Source: Mesocentrotus franciscanus
Taxonomy: Eukaryota > Echinodermata > Echinoidea > Camarodonta > Strongylocentrotidae
Length of the DNA stretch: 64,000 bases
NCBI GenBank assembly: GCA_037976565.1
Contig: CP137679.1
Coordinates: 10,886,992 to 10,950,991, forward strand
Direction of reading: 5' to 3'
Part shown: piece by piece, positions 44,983 to 56,204 of the stretch
Numbering within the stretch: position 1 is the stretch's first letter
How the letters are laid out: each line of letters begins with the position of its first letter
Notes under the pieces: model-generated
Told to the model about the DNA's origin: nothing
Seen by the model: only the letters and a program-made list of their open reading frames with translations
Databases searched by the model: none
Position numbers and translations under genes: made by a program

Positions 44983-46834
44983 CGATCAAGCAGTGCAACA
45001 ACTTTTCAAACTTCTTTTCTCTTTCTGCATCATTTTCTATCTCCTCATCTTAGTCTTCTTCCATGTTATCTTTATGTTCAATGTTTATTATGAAGGATAG
45101 TGTGTTTCTACACACTCATAACAGTAAGCAACATTTCTCCAATTGAAAGTGAGGAAGTTCACTCTATATATGTACAAAACATTTGGATAGTTGCTTAACT
45201 ATGGCATCATGCACAGTCACATGACCACAACTCTTACAATGAATATGCATACAGTGTGAGTTTTCATGTGTTGTAATAATGTGTACTAAGAATTCTTTTG
45301 TGAAGGTTGTTAGATCAGAAAAACAAAAATCTGTGTTCTTTAATCCAGTTTGTTTTATTTAAGTTGAATAAAAGCTTAATACTGGAAATCTGTTTCTTTC
45401 ACTTTCAATTCTGTCCAAGGATTAAGTTTCCCTTAACCCAATAATGTATGTCACTATATATACTCCCATGTCAAAACTTTGGGTTTTAGACTGCAGTGAT
45501 GTTTGTGAGTTCTGCTGAATATGCCAATTTATTTTGTATGTGATGATGTGGCGACACTGAATATTGAATGAGATGAGAAAAAAGGAAAAGGAGTAAAGGA
45601 AAGATGGAAGAGAATAAGAGAATACGAAAAAGGAAAGAATTAGGAAGAGAAGGAAAAGGAGGAAATGAAAGGAGGAAGAAGTGAAAGAAGGAAAGGAAAG
45701 AAGAAAAAGGAAGGGAAATGGGAAACTGAAAAAGCAGAGAATTAAGGGATAGAAAGCGGAAGAAGACATCGTCGCTGGGGTGATATCAACTTGTATCTCA
45801 AATTTTGGTGAAAATTACCGTTTTTGAACTAATCTCTAGCTAATATCGGTCAAGTGATGTCCTGTCCAAATCCTAGCTCTCTATTCCTCAAAATGAAGCC
45901 GCTACAGCATGTCAAAGAGAAAGCAGTCTCATTTCTTTTAGTGCTATGGTAGCCATAATTTTCACTCTCCTGAACATTTTAACTTTTTTGAAATACAAGG
46001 TTCGATCGCCCCAGCAGCGAGTTTTCAAAGTACCATAGAGTCCGCTGATTAACGTAGTATATATATGCCATCAGCTGGTGATGAAAACTAACAGCTGGAC
46101 AAAGTTTGGGGCCTAAAAGTAAAACATCTATATATCTAAAGAGGTAACTGACATTTTGCAGCTAAATTGCTAATTATAAATGATGGTTAGCTAATAAAAT
46201 AAACCATAAAAACAGCCGAAATCATTGCGGTGTTATGGATATATGGTGGTATACAAAAATAGTTCTGCTAAAGGGCCATTTTTTAGCATGTCCAGCTAAG
46301 TTACTCTATTAGACATTCACAAACACGAACTACTAACAATGGAATATTTGGCTTGAACCTTGAAGTCACTTTTTATTTCAACATACATGGAACATGTGGG
46401 CTTAATTTAATATCTCTCTTAATTGTACTTTTAACAAAATTCGGAAACTAAATACATATTCTAAAATTACAGTAACATATAATAATATATAAACAATTCT
46501 CTACGACTATTAACTTCAACTGCTACATATAATGCCATTACCGTGACACAAACATGCTTCCCTTAATTTGTTCAAATGTTATATTTGAGGAGATAATTTT
46601 ACGAAAGCAATTAATTGACATAAAAAATCAAATTATCACATATTCCTCTTTTTGCCAAATACTTTAACAAAAAGAAGCAAGTGACTTTGCTGTAAAATTG
46701 TAACCTATAATCGCTTCTTTTTGTAAAACTTTATCTAATTTTGTTCAAACACTTAATTTGACAGAAGTTTATAAGCACGACGCCAAATTAATTGTCACAT
46801 GTGATGTCTACAAATGGCCGGCGTATCAATATGT
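42302..46834. other. no further exon recognised; probable long 3' UTR/intergenic
   Basis: AT-rich DNA. A small inverted repeat around GGCATAAATC (44008 and the inverse at 44085) may be a minor MITE remnant. (CT)n lies at 44953-44983. Short frames (44092-44298, 44688-44933) have no family resemblance. Confidence 0.35.
45550..45770 (+). repeat. polypurine tract, ~220 bp
   Basis: Almost only A and G (GGAAA/GAAGG types) with very few pyrimidines. The minus-strand Phe/Ser/Leu-rich frame across it (45422-45769) is an artefact of this composition. Confidence 0.85.
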
Positions 46835-46945
46835 CAGTGGCGGATCCAGGGGGCGGGCCCCTCTAGCAAAAAAAAAAACAGGTAAAAACACCCTTTTTTG
46901 AAAAAAGAAGATGGTACCCCTCCCCTGGCGCCCAAGGGGTGCCAA
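46835..46945 (+). mobile_element. transposon terminus, AGTGGCGGATCCAGG
   Basis: AGTGGCGGATCCAGGGGGCG with CCCTCCCCTGGCGCCC close by is typical of DNA-transposon ends. The same TGGCGGATCCAGGGGCAC appears as an inverse at 26255-26276. The body of the element is not delimited. Confidence 0.5.
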
Positions 46946-46961
46946 AAAAATTTGTTTGTGC

Positions 46962-47183
46962 TTCCACTATCCTCTAATCATGTGACATCGTTTGACCAAT
47001 GACGTGTCAGAATATATATATATATATATGTCCTTGTAATGTGTATTGCGTGACATTCGCTGGTCATATACAATTGTTCCACTATCCTCTAATCATGTGA
47101 CATCGTTTGACCAATGACGTGTCAGAATATATATATGTCCTTCTAATGTATACTGCGTGACATTCGCTGGCCATATACAGTTG
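46962..47183 (+). repeat. tandem duplication, ~110-bp unit x2 with (AT)n
   Basis: Units 46962-47076 and 47077-47183 share TTCCACTATCCTCTAATCAT and GTTTGACCAATGACGTGTCA. They differ mainly in the length of an internal (AT)n run. Confidence 0.9.
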
Positions 47184-47960
47184 TGCCACTAAAGTACCCC
47201 AAGTATAATGAAAAACAATAAGTGGACAGATTATTATCAGAAAAAATATATATCTTTGAAAAAAAGTTTGACAATTGTTTATTTGATTCGCAATGATGAA
47301 TTATTACAAATTAAATATAAAATCACAATATGAGATGAATTACATACAATGTTAAAGATTAATGGCGATATATAAAATTTGTCCAGCTAATGCACCATTT
47401 TATACGGTGTCCAGATAAGTTACCCAATAGTGTTATATATATATATATATATATATATGTATTTTGTATTTGTATTTTGTATTTGTATTTGTCACATTTT
47501 ATGTAAATTAATCATATTCATGGGTGTCGATCACGGGGGATGGGGATATATCCCCCAATATTTCAGGTGGGGATGGCCTGTACAATCATCCCCCAATAAT
47601 TCACCATCAAAAAAAAAAATGAAGAGAAAAATTAATGAGAGCCCGATGAGAGTAGTTAATGGTTATATTTACTCGCAAGATGACCATCAATATACACATT
47701 TTGCTATCTCATTTTCATAATACATACATATATAAATAGAAAACGAAGTAAATGAGACAACCGTATATGAGACAAGAATAAATTGAATTCTCGCTCATAC
47801 GGCTTCATCAGGAATTGATGAATTTATTCAATTTATTCAATCAACAGCATCATAGAAATGCAGTGCGCCAAATGCAAAGCCGCAGCGTTAAAAGCAACGA
47901 GCTAAATGTTAAGCGCGAAGCGCAAGAGTGCAAAAAGAGAGTGGGAGAGAGAGATAATAA
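47184..47960. other. no gene identified
   Basis: (AT)n at 47433-47458. TCATGGGTGTCGATCACG at 47517 is faintly inverse to ATCGACACCCCTGATCA at 50069, a possible 2.6-kb terminal-repeat pair. Confidence 0.35.
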
Positions 47961-48419
47961 CCCAGGTAGCAAGCCCATGTGGGACCCACATGGGTCCCAT
48001 ATTCTCTGAAACATGGGCCCCATATGGAAAACCATCTGGGGCCCTAAGGCATCTGCACCCAAGAAGCATATGGGACCCATATGGGTAAACCCATATAAGA
48101 CAGATGGGACCCAGATGGGACCCATACCAAACTGGGCCCAAATGGGTATGCCCAGCTTAATCCCATCTGGTACCCATATTGGTTAACCCAGATATATCCC
48201 ATGTGGGTTAACCCAGATTTTCCCATGTGTAACCCATATGGGCATATTCATATTCTACCCATATGTGTACGCCCAGCTCATTCCCATCTGGGACCCATAA
48301 GGGCTGGCCCAGATAGATCCCATATGGGTTACATATATATGGGTTCCATTTAATAGCCCAGATGGCACAAGTGACCCAGATCATCCCCATATGGGCCCCA
48401 TATGGGCTTGCTACCTGGG
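47961..48419. mobile_element. palindrome-array element with CCCAGGTAGCAAGCCCAT termini
   Basis: The left end CCCAGGTAGCAAGCCCATGT is mirrored by ATATGGGCTTGCTACCTGGG on the right. The ~420 bp between is packed with degenerate self-complementary 10-12-mers of the type CCCATATGGG, TGGGACCCAT and GGGTTAACCC. No gene; the overlapping frames rich in MG, P and W on both strands are artefacts. Confidence 0.85.
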
Positions 48420-50339
48420 AAAAGGGGAAGAAACGGGCAGAAGAAAAAAGGAAGGGGGAAGAGAAAGTGAAGAAAGACAAGAGAAAGAGGGACATATATA
48501 TTCCAGCATTTCTTCAGGGAACTGATGTGAATGGGCGATGAAAAAGAGGTTGACTTTAAAGTAACCTACAATGAAATATTGCTCATGTTTATTTCTTACA
48601 ATGTCAAAATTACTTTACGAGATCCCCCTCCCTAAAAAGCTTAGGCATGGGTGATGGAAGGTATGAGGTTAATGCATGATCAGGAATTAGTTGAGTGGAT
48701 GGAAAAGAAGTGAGAAATAAGCTGAAAGAAACATGGAAAATTGCATGGAATGATGGAAGGCAATGTGAGACAGGCCCAACATGTTCCAAAACAAGTAATA
48801 ATATTCAAGAATAGTGGTGATTTCTTTCACCTAGGAGTTCTTCAAAAACTAATTAAAATAATCAATGCCACATTATTGACAGGGCTTTAAGGCAAAGGAA
48901 AAAAGGAAAAAGATTGAATGAAATTTTGGACTGATTGTGAATTTCAATACGCGAAATTTACAAGCTCAGGCATTCGCGCAGAATGTGCCTCTTGAAAATA
49001 AGCTCTTTGTATGTACATATACAAGCAATACAACAGAATACTCCAGTTCGATATTTTGGAGAAAGATCATGTCACAACTTATTTTTGTTTTATTAAAAAG
49101 CTGATGTAGGCCTATGTATTGTATTCAAACGTAAAAGGCATAAGATAGTTAAGGTGTCTTGAAAGTTAGAATGTTATTACGTTTGAAGTTTTGTTTATAA
49201 CACCCTTCCAATAATAATGCACCTTCTAAGACTGGTTATAGTTTTTAAGAAAAAAAATAGTGCTCTGGTCAGGGCCTTACGGGAATATTATGCTTATATT
49301 TTAGAGCGTATCTGGTATGATAAGTATATCTGGGTGAAGAAGGAGATAATGGAAGTTTGTTGTTTGGTAGTTGGAACGTAAGTTTTATATTATGTTTTTA
49401 AGAAACAGACAGTTTGTATGAGATCAGGAGTGGAAATTTTCTGTCATTTTGAGAACCAAATTTTGCATCAGTGATATTCTGTTTCATTGAATTGAGTTTC
49501 CCGCAGAGAGGATTCAGTTGGTTTAATTAAAGAAGGAAGAGAGTCAAATGAAGAACCATTTTTCATTTACTAATGAGAACTATGTTTTTTTTTAGATCTC
49601 CTTACACAGAATATTGGAATGGGTTTTTCATGATGAATGTTGTTTGGAGACATCAATATTCATAAAATGTATGTTTCTATCACCAGGAAATAAAGAATTT
49701 TCTGTCTACATGAACCTTCCTGGTTGCTTATTAATGCATTTGCCCACTGGTAACATAATACTTTCACAAGTTGATATCCCTCACCATTGGATTTTTTTGG
49801 TAATGTCTAAATTTCGTTTAAAAATAGATGATATCAGTCTGGTAGGCCTACACTGCAGGCAAGAGTCAGGACTAACATTTAGCATGTTATTAATTTTATT
49901 ACCACTCTTATATTCTCTGAAATGTTATCTTTATTGAGGGTGACTTGAAAAAGTTAATAACTTGGAAGGGAGGGGGTGCAACCTGCCACACGCTTCTACC
50001 TCTTGGTTGCTTTGATCCATTGCCGAAAATATTTTGGCACCTATCATCCCCCCCAACCACGGATACAAATCGACACCCCTGATCATATTATATATTATTA
50101 TTGTTGTTTGAATGTTTTGTATTTGATTTTTCAATAAATGCAGAAACATCTGCTTAAAAAAAGGTATTTGGCGTCACCTGTGCCTGGGGGGGGGGGCGAT
50201 CTTAATCACTGTGACCCTCTCTGTGAAGTCTCTCCTCCCGTATAACTGCTTGGGGATGTGCAGATGGATCACTACACGGTGGTTTCCCCCTACTCTTTTA
50301 AGAATATTGCAATAGAATTTTGCAGTGACTCTCTTCTAC
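48420..50339. other. no gene identified
   Basis: Purine-rich stretch at 48420-48500, then AT-rich DNA. The frame 49614-49937 shows no recognisable domain. Confidence 0.3.
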
Positions 50340-50505
50340 AAGGGGCTTCCGTTTAACGTCCTATCCGAGGGACGGACTGTTTTCTACTGTAACCTAGCCT
50401 GCGTCCATAAAACGCAGGCTTCAATCATCCGCCTGGGTCGGATTCGAACCCACGATCATTGGTTCGATGGGTAGACGCTTTACCGACTGAGCGAACTTGT
50501 CTCAT
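50340..50505 (-). mobile_element. tRNA-derived SINE, family 3 (minus)
   Basis: The minus strand has TTCGCTCAGTCGGTAAAGCG (A-box), GTGGGTTCGAATCCGACCC (B-box), then GCCTGCGTTTTATGGACGCA (a stem) and TAGGACGTTAAACGGAAGCC near its end. Unrelated in body to families 1 and 2. Confidence 0.75.
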
Positions 50506-50855
50506 CAAACCTTCAACTTTTTCAACCTATTGAGTATTAATGCGTTGTGCTTTATTGGTGTTCAGCAACATTTGACCTTGTATTGTTCTTTATATTGTTT
50601 TGTTACTGTGTAAGTTTTAGATATGCCACTACTTTTCATTTTCTCATGTATCATCTACATGTATTAAATATGCCATTGTCATTTAATGGAATCCAGTCTT
50701 GACACTGTTTGGGCTTTTCACCGTGTATGAATGAATATAAATGAATAAATAAAACAAAAACTCTTAAAAGTCGTAAAGATTATTGTTTATAATTATACAT
50801 GTATCGCAAAACCATATGAATCTGTGGTGGCACTGTGAGCAGTTCTTTGTTTCTT
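50506..50855. other. possible LINE 3'-end-like flank, no gene
   Basis: TTTGGGCTTTTCACCGTGTA followed by ATGAATGAATATAAATGAAT and AAATAAAAC resembles the 3' end of a CR1/L2-type LINE with its simple repeat, but no coding part is present. Confidence 0.3.
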
Positions 50856-50949
50856 ATAGTGGGGGCTGTTAGGGATATTTTGGTGCAGATTCTTCTAAAA
50901 GCACCAAATTTGGCCCAGAGGTAGCTTATACCATACTATTATGATTTCT

Positions 50950-51720
50950 GCCGGGCGCCAAGAAGGGCGCCCTCTGGGACCGCCATATTGGGCAAATCCA
51001 AGATGGCCGCCATCTGAGTTAAAGGTCAAGCGTAGTTCCAAAAGGAAATGGGCTAGTATGATAAAAGTTTATATATTTATGGGGTTTTCGGGGTCGGGGA
51101 ATCTGATTATTATGTTCTTTCATCGATTTGAGGTCTCCTTGGGGCTGTCATACTGGTCAGATTGGTCAAATCCAAAATGGCCGCCATGTGAGTTACAGGT
51201 CAAGTGAAGTTACGAAAGGAAATGGGCTAGTATGATAAAATCTAATATACTTATGGGGTTTGCGGGGTCAGAGAATCTGATTATGATGTTCTTTCATCGA
51301 TTTGAGGTCTCCCTAGTGCTGTCATACTGGTCATATTGGTCAAATCCAAAATGGCCGCCATCTGATAGTTACAGGTCAATAGTAGTTCCAAAAGGAAAAG
51401 GGCTAGAATGATAAAAGCTTATATATTCATGGGGTTTTCGGTGTCAGAGAATCTGATTATGATCTTCTTTTATCGATTTGAGGTCTCCTTGGGGCTGTAA
51501 TGCTGGTCATGTTGGTCAAATCCAAAATGGCCGCCATCTAAATTAAAGGTCAAGTGTAGTTTCAGAGGAAAAAGAGCTAGAAAAGTAATTTTTAAATATG
51601 GGGGTTTCAGGGTCAGCAAATCTGATTATGATGTTCTGTCATTGATGTGAGGTCTCTTTTGGGATGTGACAATGGTCAAATCTAATATGGCTGCCAAACG
51701 GGCAAATGCTATGATGTGCA
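50950..51720 (+). repeat. left arm array of foldback element 2 (~4 units of ~175 bp)
   Basis: The segment GGGAATCTGATTATTATGTT and its variants recur near 51095, 51268, 51445 and 51615. Each unit contains TTTCATCGATTTGAGGTCTC and CCAAAATGGCCGCCAT. Conservation falls toward the centre. Confidence 0.9.
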
Positions 51721-51834
51721 TACTTAGATTTTCTTCTCTTTTGTGGAATGTAATGTTGGGATAAAACTATTTTCATGGTTATATCAATGGTTAACATGCA
51801 CACTTAAACACACTGACATACATTAGTTAACCCT

Positions 51835-51915
51835 CACATACACACAAACACCGCACAAACACCACACAAACACACAAACACACGCACGCACGCACACATA
51901 CGCACATACACACAA
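51835..51915 (+). repeat. (CA)n / ACACACAAACAC-rich tract
   Basis: CACAAACACCGCACAAACAC-type repeats and CGCACGCACGCACACATACG in the central region of foldback element 2. Confidence 0.8.
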
Positions 51916-52404
51916 GCCATATATTACCATTAAGTCTGTCAGTTCTGTTTATCGTAAGGAAATAATATTCTTGTCAATTTTGATTCTACGAAGTTAAAAC
52001 ATGGTGGACAATGGTGAACATGGCTTCAACGATAATTATTTTGTGGTATAAATATTGATGCTATATGTTTATGACCTGACGTTATAAGTGCTTTAATTGT
52101 GAGGGTGTATTTCTCAATTACTTATTTGACGTGAGTTGTAATTCTACTTCTTTCTCAGTAGTAATACAATTACAGTTCCTTGTATGTCATTTTACCCGTG
52201 TTTTATTATGTTTCCATACATAATCCTAAAATGGATGTTACACAACCCTTTAGAGTACTGTCGGCTTACATGCTCTTATTTATGGTCTGCGTGAGTGGTG
52301 TCCCTCCAAAGAATCATAATTTGCTGTATTTGTCTATTCCATATTGTTTACCTATTTCTATGTTAGGTGAAATTAGTTACAGTTACACAGTTGTGTATAA
52401 AGAG

Positions 52405-52860
52405 ACAAATACAAAAAGCAAGGCAGGCTTTCCAATATTCAATATTTGGTTAGAAGTGATTACTGTCATAGTTTGTATCCAGTTTTTCAATCAGTAAGTT
52501 AAACTGGACACAACAAATAAATATCGAAAAGCGAGGAAGGCTTTCCATTATTACATCTTTGGTCAGAATAGATTACTGTAATGGTTTGTGTCCAGTTATA
52601 TAATCAGTAAGTTCAACTGGGCACAACGAATAAATGTAGAAAGGCAAGGCGGATTTCCAATATGGAATCTTTGGTTAGAAGTGATTACTGTCATACTTTG
52701 TCCAGTTATACAGTCAGTACGTTCAACTGGGCACACCAGTGCTCTCGATATATGTATAAATCTTGGCCTGCGCCCATACATTTCAGCATTATGTTGTATT
52801 AGTCGTTGCTGTCAATGTTGTTGCTACAGCCGCTCTCGCATTTGCAGAGCATCGTTTCAC
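52405..52860 (+). mobile_element. 5' LTR (3' part) of a Ty3/gypsy element with three internal ~113-bp repeats
   Basis: GGCAGGCTTTCCAATATTCA, GAGGAAGGCTTTCCATTATT and GGCGGATTTCCAATATGGAA begin successive units near 52421, 52533 and 52645, each ending in AGTAAGTTCAACTGGGCACA-type sequence. After them comes a promoter-like CGATATATGTATAAATCTTG and a short downstream part ending TTTCA at the primer-binding site. The 5' boundary is not clear, and no 3' LTR remains. Confidence 0.65.
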
Positions 52861-52880
52861 TGGTGATCCCGACGTGATCT
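52861..52880 (+). promoter_or_regulatory. retrotransposon primer-binding-site-like sequence
   Basis: TGGTGATCCCGACGTGATCT directly follows the LTR end. This form is familiar from Mag-like gypsy elements; the assignment to a particular tRNA is not attempted. Confidence 0.6.
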
Positions 52881-52988
52881 AAACCCGACTAACCTGCTGA
52901 GTGGCAGACATCCTTCATCAAAACTGTTTCAATTATTGTCTCGCTTTCCTTCATATTTCTACCCACGTCTTATCTTTCAACTGTCATC

Positions 52989-53620
52989 ATGCCTACTGAC
53001 GATCACACCCATTATTCAACTTCTGAAACTTCTGCTTGCCCTTCATCTGTCTCCAACTTCCTCCTTTCTGGCACAATGATCCTACTACTTGGTTTGCCCA
53101 AGTCCAGGCACAATTCATGACCCGAGGCATCACCCAACAGAAAACAAAGTTTGTCTACGTCGTCGCCTTCTTGCAGCCGGAATATGCCCAGGAAATTCGG
53201 GACTTACTGATCTCTCGTCCTCAAGAACAGGCTGAACAGCCCTACGTTAAACTGAAAGTTGAATTGATACAGAGGAACTCCGCCTCTGAGCAAAAACGCC
53301 TTCATCTGGTGCTGATTTATGAGGAGTTTGAGAGATCGCAAACCCTCCTAGTTACTTCTCAAGATAAAAAAACTGCTGGGGCAAACAAATTGGAGGAGAA
53401 CAGCTATTTCTCCGGAGGCTGCCCACAAAAATATGTTCAGCTCATTTTAGCATCAACTGGGGACTCAATGGAGATCGAGAAACTCGCTGATTTAGCCGAT
53501 AAAATCGTAGAGACAAATTCTACATCTAATTTTCATCCTATCTGTCTCCTTCCTCGTCTTCTTCTTCTTCTTCTTCTTCACACCCTACTCCTGTCCTGGA
53601 ATTGCAGGAAATGAAAGCGC
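52989..53620 (+). pseudogene. gypsy (Mag-like) gag remnant
   Basis: An ATG at 52989 starts a short frame that shifts near 53040 into the main gag frame: PPFWHNDPTTWFAQVQAQF, then FLQPEYAQEIRDLLISRP, and later LASTGDSMEIEKLADLADKI. The W-F-x-x-x-E/Q-x-x-F pattern and the ASTGD...LADLADKI segment are typical of the gag of Mag-type gypsy elements. The region between is compressed and out of register compared with the usual gag, and the end runs into a (TTC)n microsatellite at 53561-53580. There is no zinc knuckle visible. Not functional. Confidence 0.72.
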
Positions 53621-53834
53621 AAATATCGCATCAGAAGCAAGACCGTCAAGCGCGAAGCCCCAGCTCACAATGCCATGCTGGAGGGGATTGCTATTATCAC
53701 TGTCGGTTCGGTAGCGAGCCAAGAAAATAATGTACTCCTCCCTGCACTTTTCAAATCAACTTCTTCAAACCAGGGAAACGACCCAGCCAGCGACAAGCAG
53801 CGACAAGTCCCACTGGCACCAGCCCAAAAATTCA

Positions 53835-54120
53835 CCTTTTCTACATTACGGATGGGAAACAGGAATTAGATTTCTCGTAGACACTGGAACTGAAGTTAGC
53901 GTTCTTCCTCCATCGAAATCCGAGAAACATATCCACTCCTATCGTAGGGGCAGACTTTCTCCATCACTTTGGTTTTCTGGTAGATGTGCGCAATCTCAAG
54001 CTCATCGATTCCTATCTGTAAGACCTTCTATCAGCCCGTGTTTGTCAAGGCAGACGGTCAAGCTGCTTACAAATCTCTTCTTGACCAATTTCCAGACATC
54101 ACACGCCCAGTCTAAAAGGA
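53835..54120 (+). pseudogene. gypsy pol remnant: retropepsin-like protease
   Basis: In one frame RFLVDTGTEVSVLPP (53867-53911) contains the catalytic D-T-G of an aspartic protease. After a gap and frameshift the flank IVGADFLHHFGFLVDV (~53944) supplies the C-terminal part of the fold. Spacing between the two is shorter than normal, so part of the domain is deleted. SLLDQFPDI-type linker sequence follows before the reverse transcriptase. Confidence 0.7.
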
Positions 54121-54735
54121 GGTAAAAATGCTAGAATTAGGCATCGTCCGACCTTTTTGCAGCAATTGGGCATCCCCACTTCATATAGTGCCCATGAAAA
54201 CCCCTGGAGACTGGAGCCCGAGCGGTGACTACCATGCACTAAATAGGAATACAGTGCCCGATAAATGTCCTATTCCCCATCTTCAAGATTTCACCTCACC
54301 TCTAGCAGGCAAGAGAGTTTTCTCCAAACTCGATGTCATCAGAGCGTACCACCAAATTCCAGTCGATCCAGTAGACGTATACACAAAACAGCCATCACCA
54401 CACCCTTTATTTATTTGAATTTGAATTTATTTGAATTTGGGCGCATGCCTTTTGGGCTACGAAATGCCGCACATACAGGTACTTTTCAACTGTCTATTAA
54501 TGATCGAGGTAACCCGTGGTCTACCAGTTGTGTACGCCTACATCGACGACCTCCTCATCGCCAGTGAGACAGGACATAAGAAGAACATATTGAACACCTC
54601 CAACTAGCTACTGTTCTCACGACTCTCGGAATACGGTGTTGTCATTTACCCACTCAAGTGTGAATTTGGCGGGTCTTCCCTCATCTTCTTCAACCAGGAA
54701 ATGGACTTCATTAAAGCCTTAGGACAGGATAGTGA
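54121..54735 (+). pseudogene. gypsy pol remnant: reverse transcriptase, truncated
   Basis: LGIVRPFCSNWASPLHIVP, GDYHALNRNTVPDKCPIPHL, FSKLDVIRAYHQIPV (54128-54370), MPFGLRNA after a frameshift and small insertion near 54400, and YIDDLLIAS (54539-54565) with both catalytic aspartates. Homology runs on through EYGVVIYPLKCEFG and stops at about 54735, where the right arm array of the foldback element begins. RNase H and integrase are missing. The part between the protease and the RT start is also shortened. Confidence 0.82.
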
Positions 54736-54739
54736 CCTA

Positions 54740-55900
54740 AAATCGATAAAAAAACATCATAATCAGATTATCCGACCCCCGGAAACCCCATGCCCGTTTG
54801 GCAGCCATATTAGATTTTACCATTGTCACATCCCAAAAGAGACCTCACATCAATGACAGAACATCATAATCAGATTTGCTGACCCTGAAACCCCTATATT
54901 TAAAAAAAATACCTTTCTAGCTCTTTTTCCTCTGAAACTACACTTGACCTTTACCTCAGATGGCGGCCATTTTGGATTTGGCCAATATGGACAGCATTAC
55001 AGCCCCAAGGAGACCTCAAATTGGTAAAGAACATGATAATCATATTCTCTGACCCCGAAAGCCCCATAAATATATAAACTGTTATCATTCTAGCCCTTTT
55101 CTTTTTGGAACTACTATTGACCTGTAACTATCAGATGACGGCCATTTTGGATTTGACCAATATGACCAGTATGGCAGCCCCTAGGAGACCTCAAATCGAT
55201 GAAAGAACATCATGATCAGATTCTCTGACCCCGAAAAACCCATAAATATATAAACTTTTATCATACTAGCCCATTTCCTTTCGTAACTACATTTGACCTG
55301 TAACTCAGATGGCGGCCATTTTGGATATGACCAATTTGACCAGTATGGCAGCCCCAAGGAGACCTCAAATCGATAAAAGAATATCATAATCAGATTCTCT
55401 GACCCCGAAAACCCCATAAATATATAAACTGTTATCATTCTAGCCCTTTTCCTTTTGGAACTACTATTGACCTGTAGCTATCAGATGGCGGCCATTTTGG
55501 ACTTGACCAATATGACCAGTTTGGCAGCCACAAGGAGACCTCAAATCGATGAAAGAACATCATAGTCAGATTCTCTGACCCCGAAAACCCCATAAATATA
55601 TAAACTTTTATCATACTAGCCCATTTCCTTTCGTAACTACACTTTACCTGTAACTCAGATGGCGGCCATTTTGGATTTGACCAATCAGACCAGTATGACA
55701 GCCCCAAGGAGACCTCAAATCGATGAAAGAACATTATAATCAGATTCCCCGAACCCCAAAACCCCATAAATATATAAACTATTATCATACTAGCCCTTTT
55801 CCTTTTGGAAATACGCTTGACCTTTAACTCAGATGGCGGCCATTTTGGATTTGCCCAGTATGGCGGTCCCAGAGGGCGCCCTTCTTGGCGCCCGGCAGAA
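54740..55900 (-). repeat. right arm array of foldback element 2 (~6 units of ~176 bp)
   Basis: CTCTGACCCCGAAA-type segments fall near 54886, 55047, 55224, 55397, 55575 and 55750. Every unit has GATGGCGGCCATTTTGGA and GAGACCTCAAATCGATGAAA. The array is longer than the left arm by about two units. Confidence 0.9.
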
Positions 55901-56000
55901 ATCGTAAAAGTATGGTATAAGCTACCTCTGGGCCAAATTTGGTGCTTTTAGAAGAATCTGCACCAAACAACCCCTTTTTAGCCCTAACAGCCCCCACTAT

Positions 56001-56204
56001 TACATGATATGTCATGAATTTGATTTTCTTTTGCTACAAATACACTTTCCTTATGCCTGCGCAAAAATGTGTATCGAGAAATAGGCCTGTACGATTTGGT
56101 TAGTCCTATATGTAAATAAACTGTTTACAAATTGAAATAGAATATAAAGTATGTAGAGGGATAATTTCATCTTTGGAGTTGCCCCCGATTTATTATACAA
56201 CCCA
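56001..56204. other. short flank, nothing recognised
   Basis: AT-rich sequence between foldback element 2 and a SINE. Confidence 0.3.

Larger units (their letters stand above)
50856..56000. mobile_element. foldback element 2, 5.1 kb, ~176-bp unit arms enclosing a gypsy remnant
   Basis: The tips are inverse copies: ATAGTGGGGGCTGTTAGGG at 50856 against CCCTAACAGCCCCCACTAT at 55982-56000, then TGGTGCAGATTCTTCTAAAA and CTGCCGGGCGCCAAGAAGGG on the left with their inverses on the right. Each arm continues as a tandem array (left to ~51720, right from ~54740). The middle 3 kb is a decayed Ty3/gypsy element. No target-site duplication could be read. Confidence 0.88.

Noticed and set aside
45422..45769. 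115-codon Phe/Leu/Ser-rich minus-strand frame resembling membrane segments
   Set aside because: Direct translation of a polypurine/polypyrimidine tract.
47850..48495. Overlapping MG/W/P-rich frames on both strands
   Set aside because: Produced by the CCCATATGGG palindrome array; both strands are open for compositional reasons.
47509..50095. 2.6-kb transposon bounded by GGGTGTCGAT / ATCGACACCC
   Set aside because: Only about 18 of 23 terminal bases agree and no interior structure supports it; mentioned as a possibility only.
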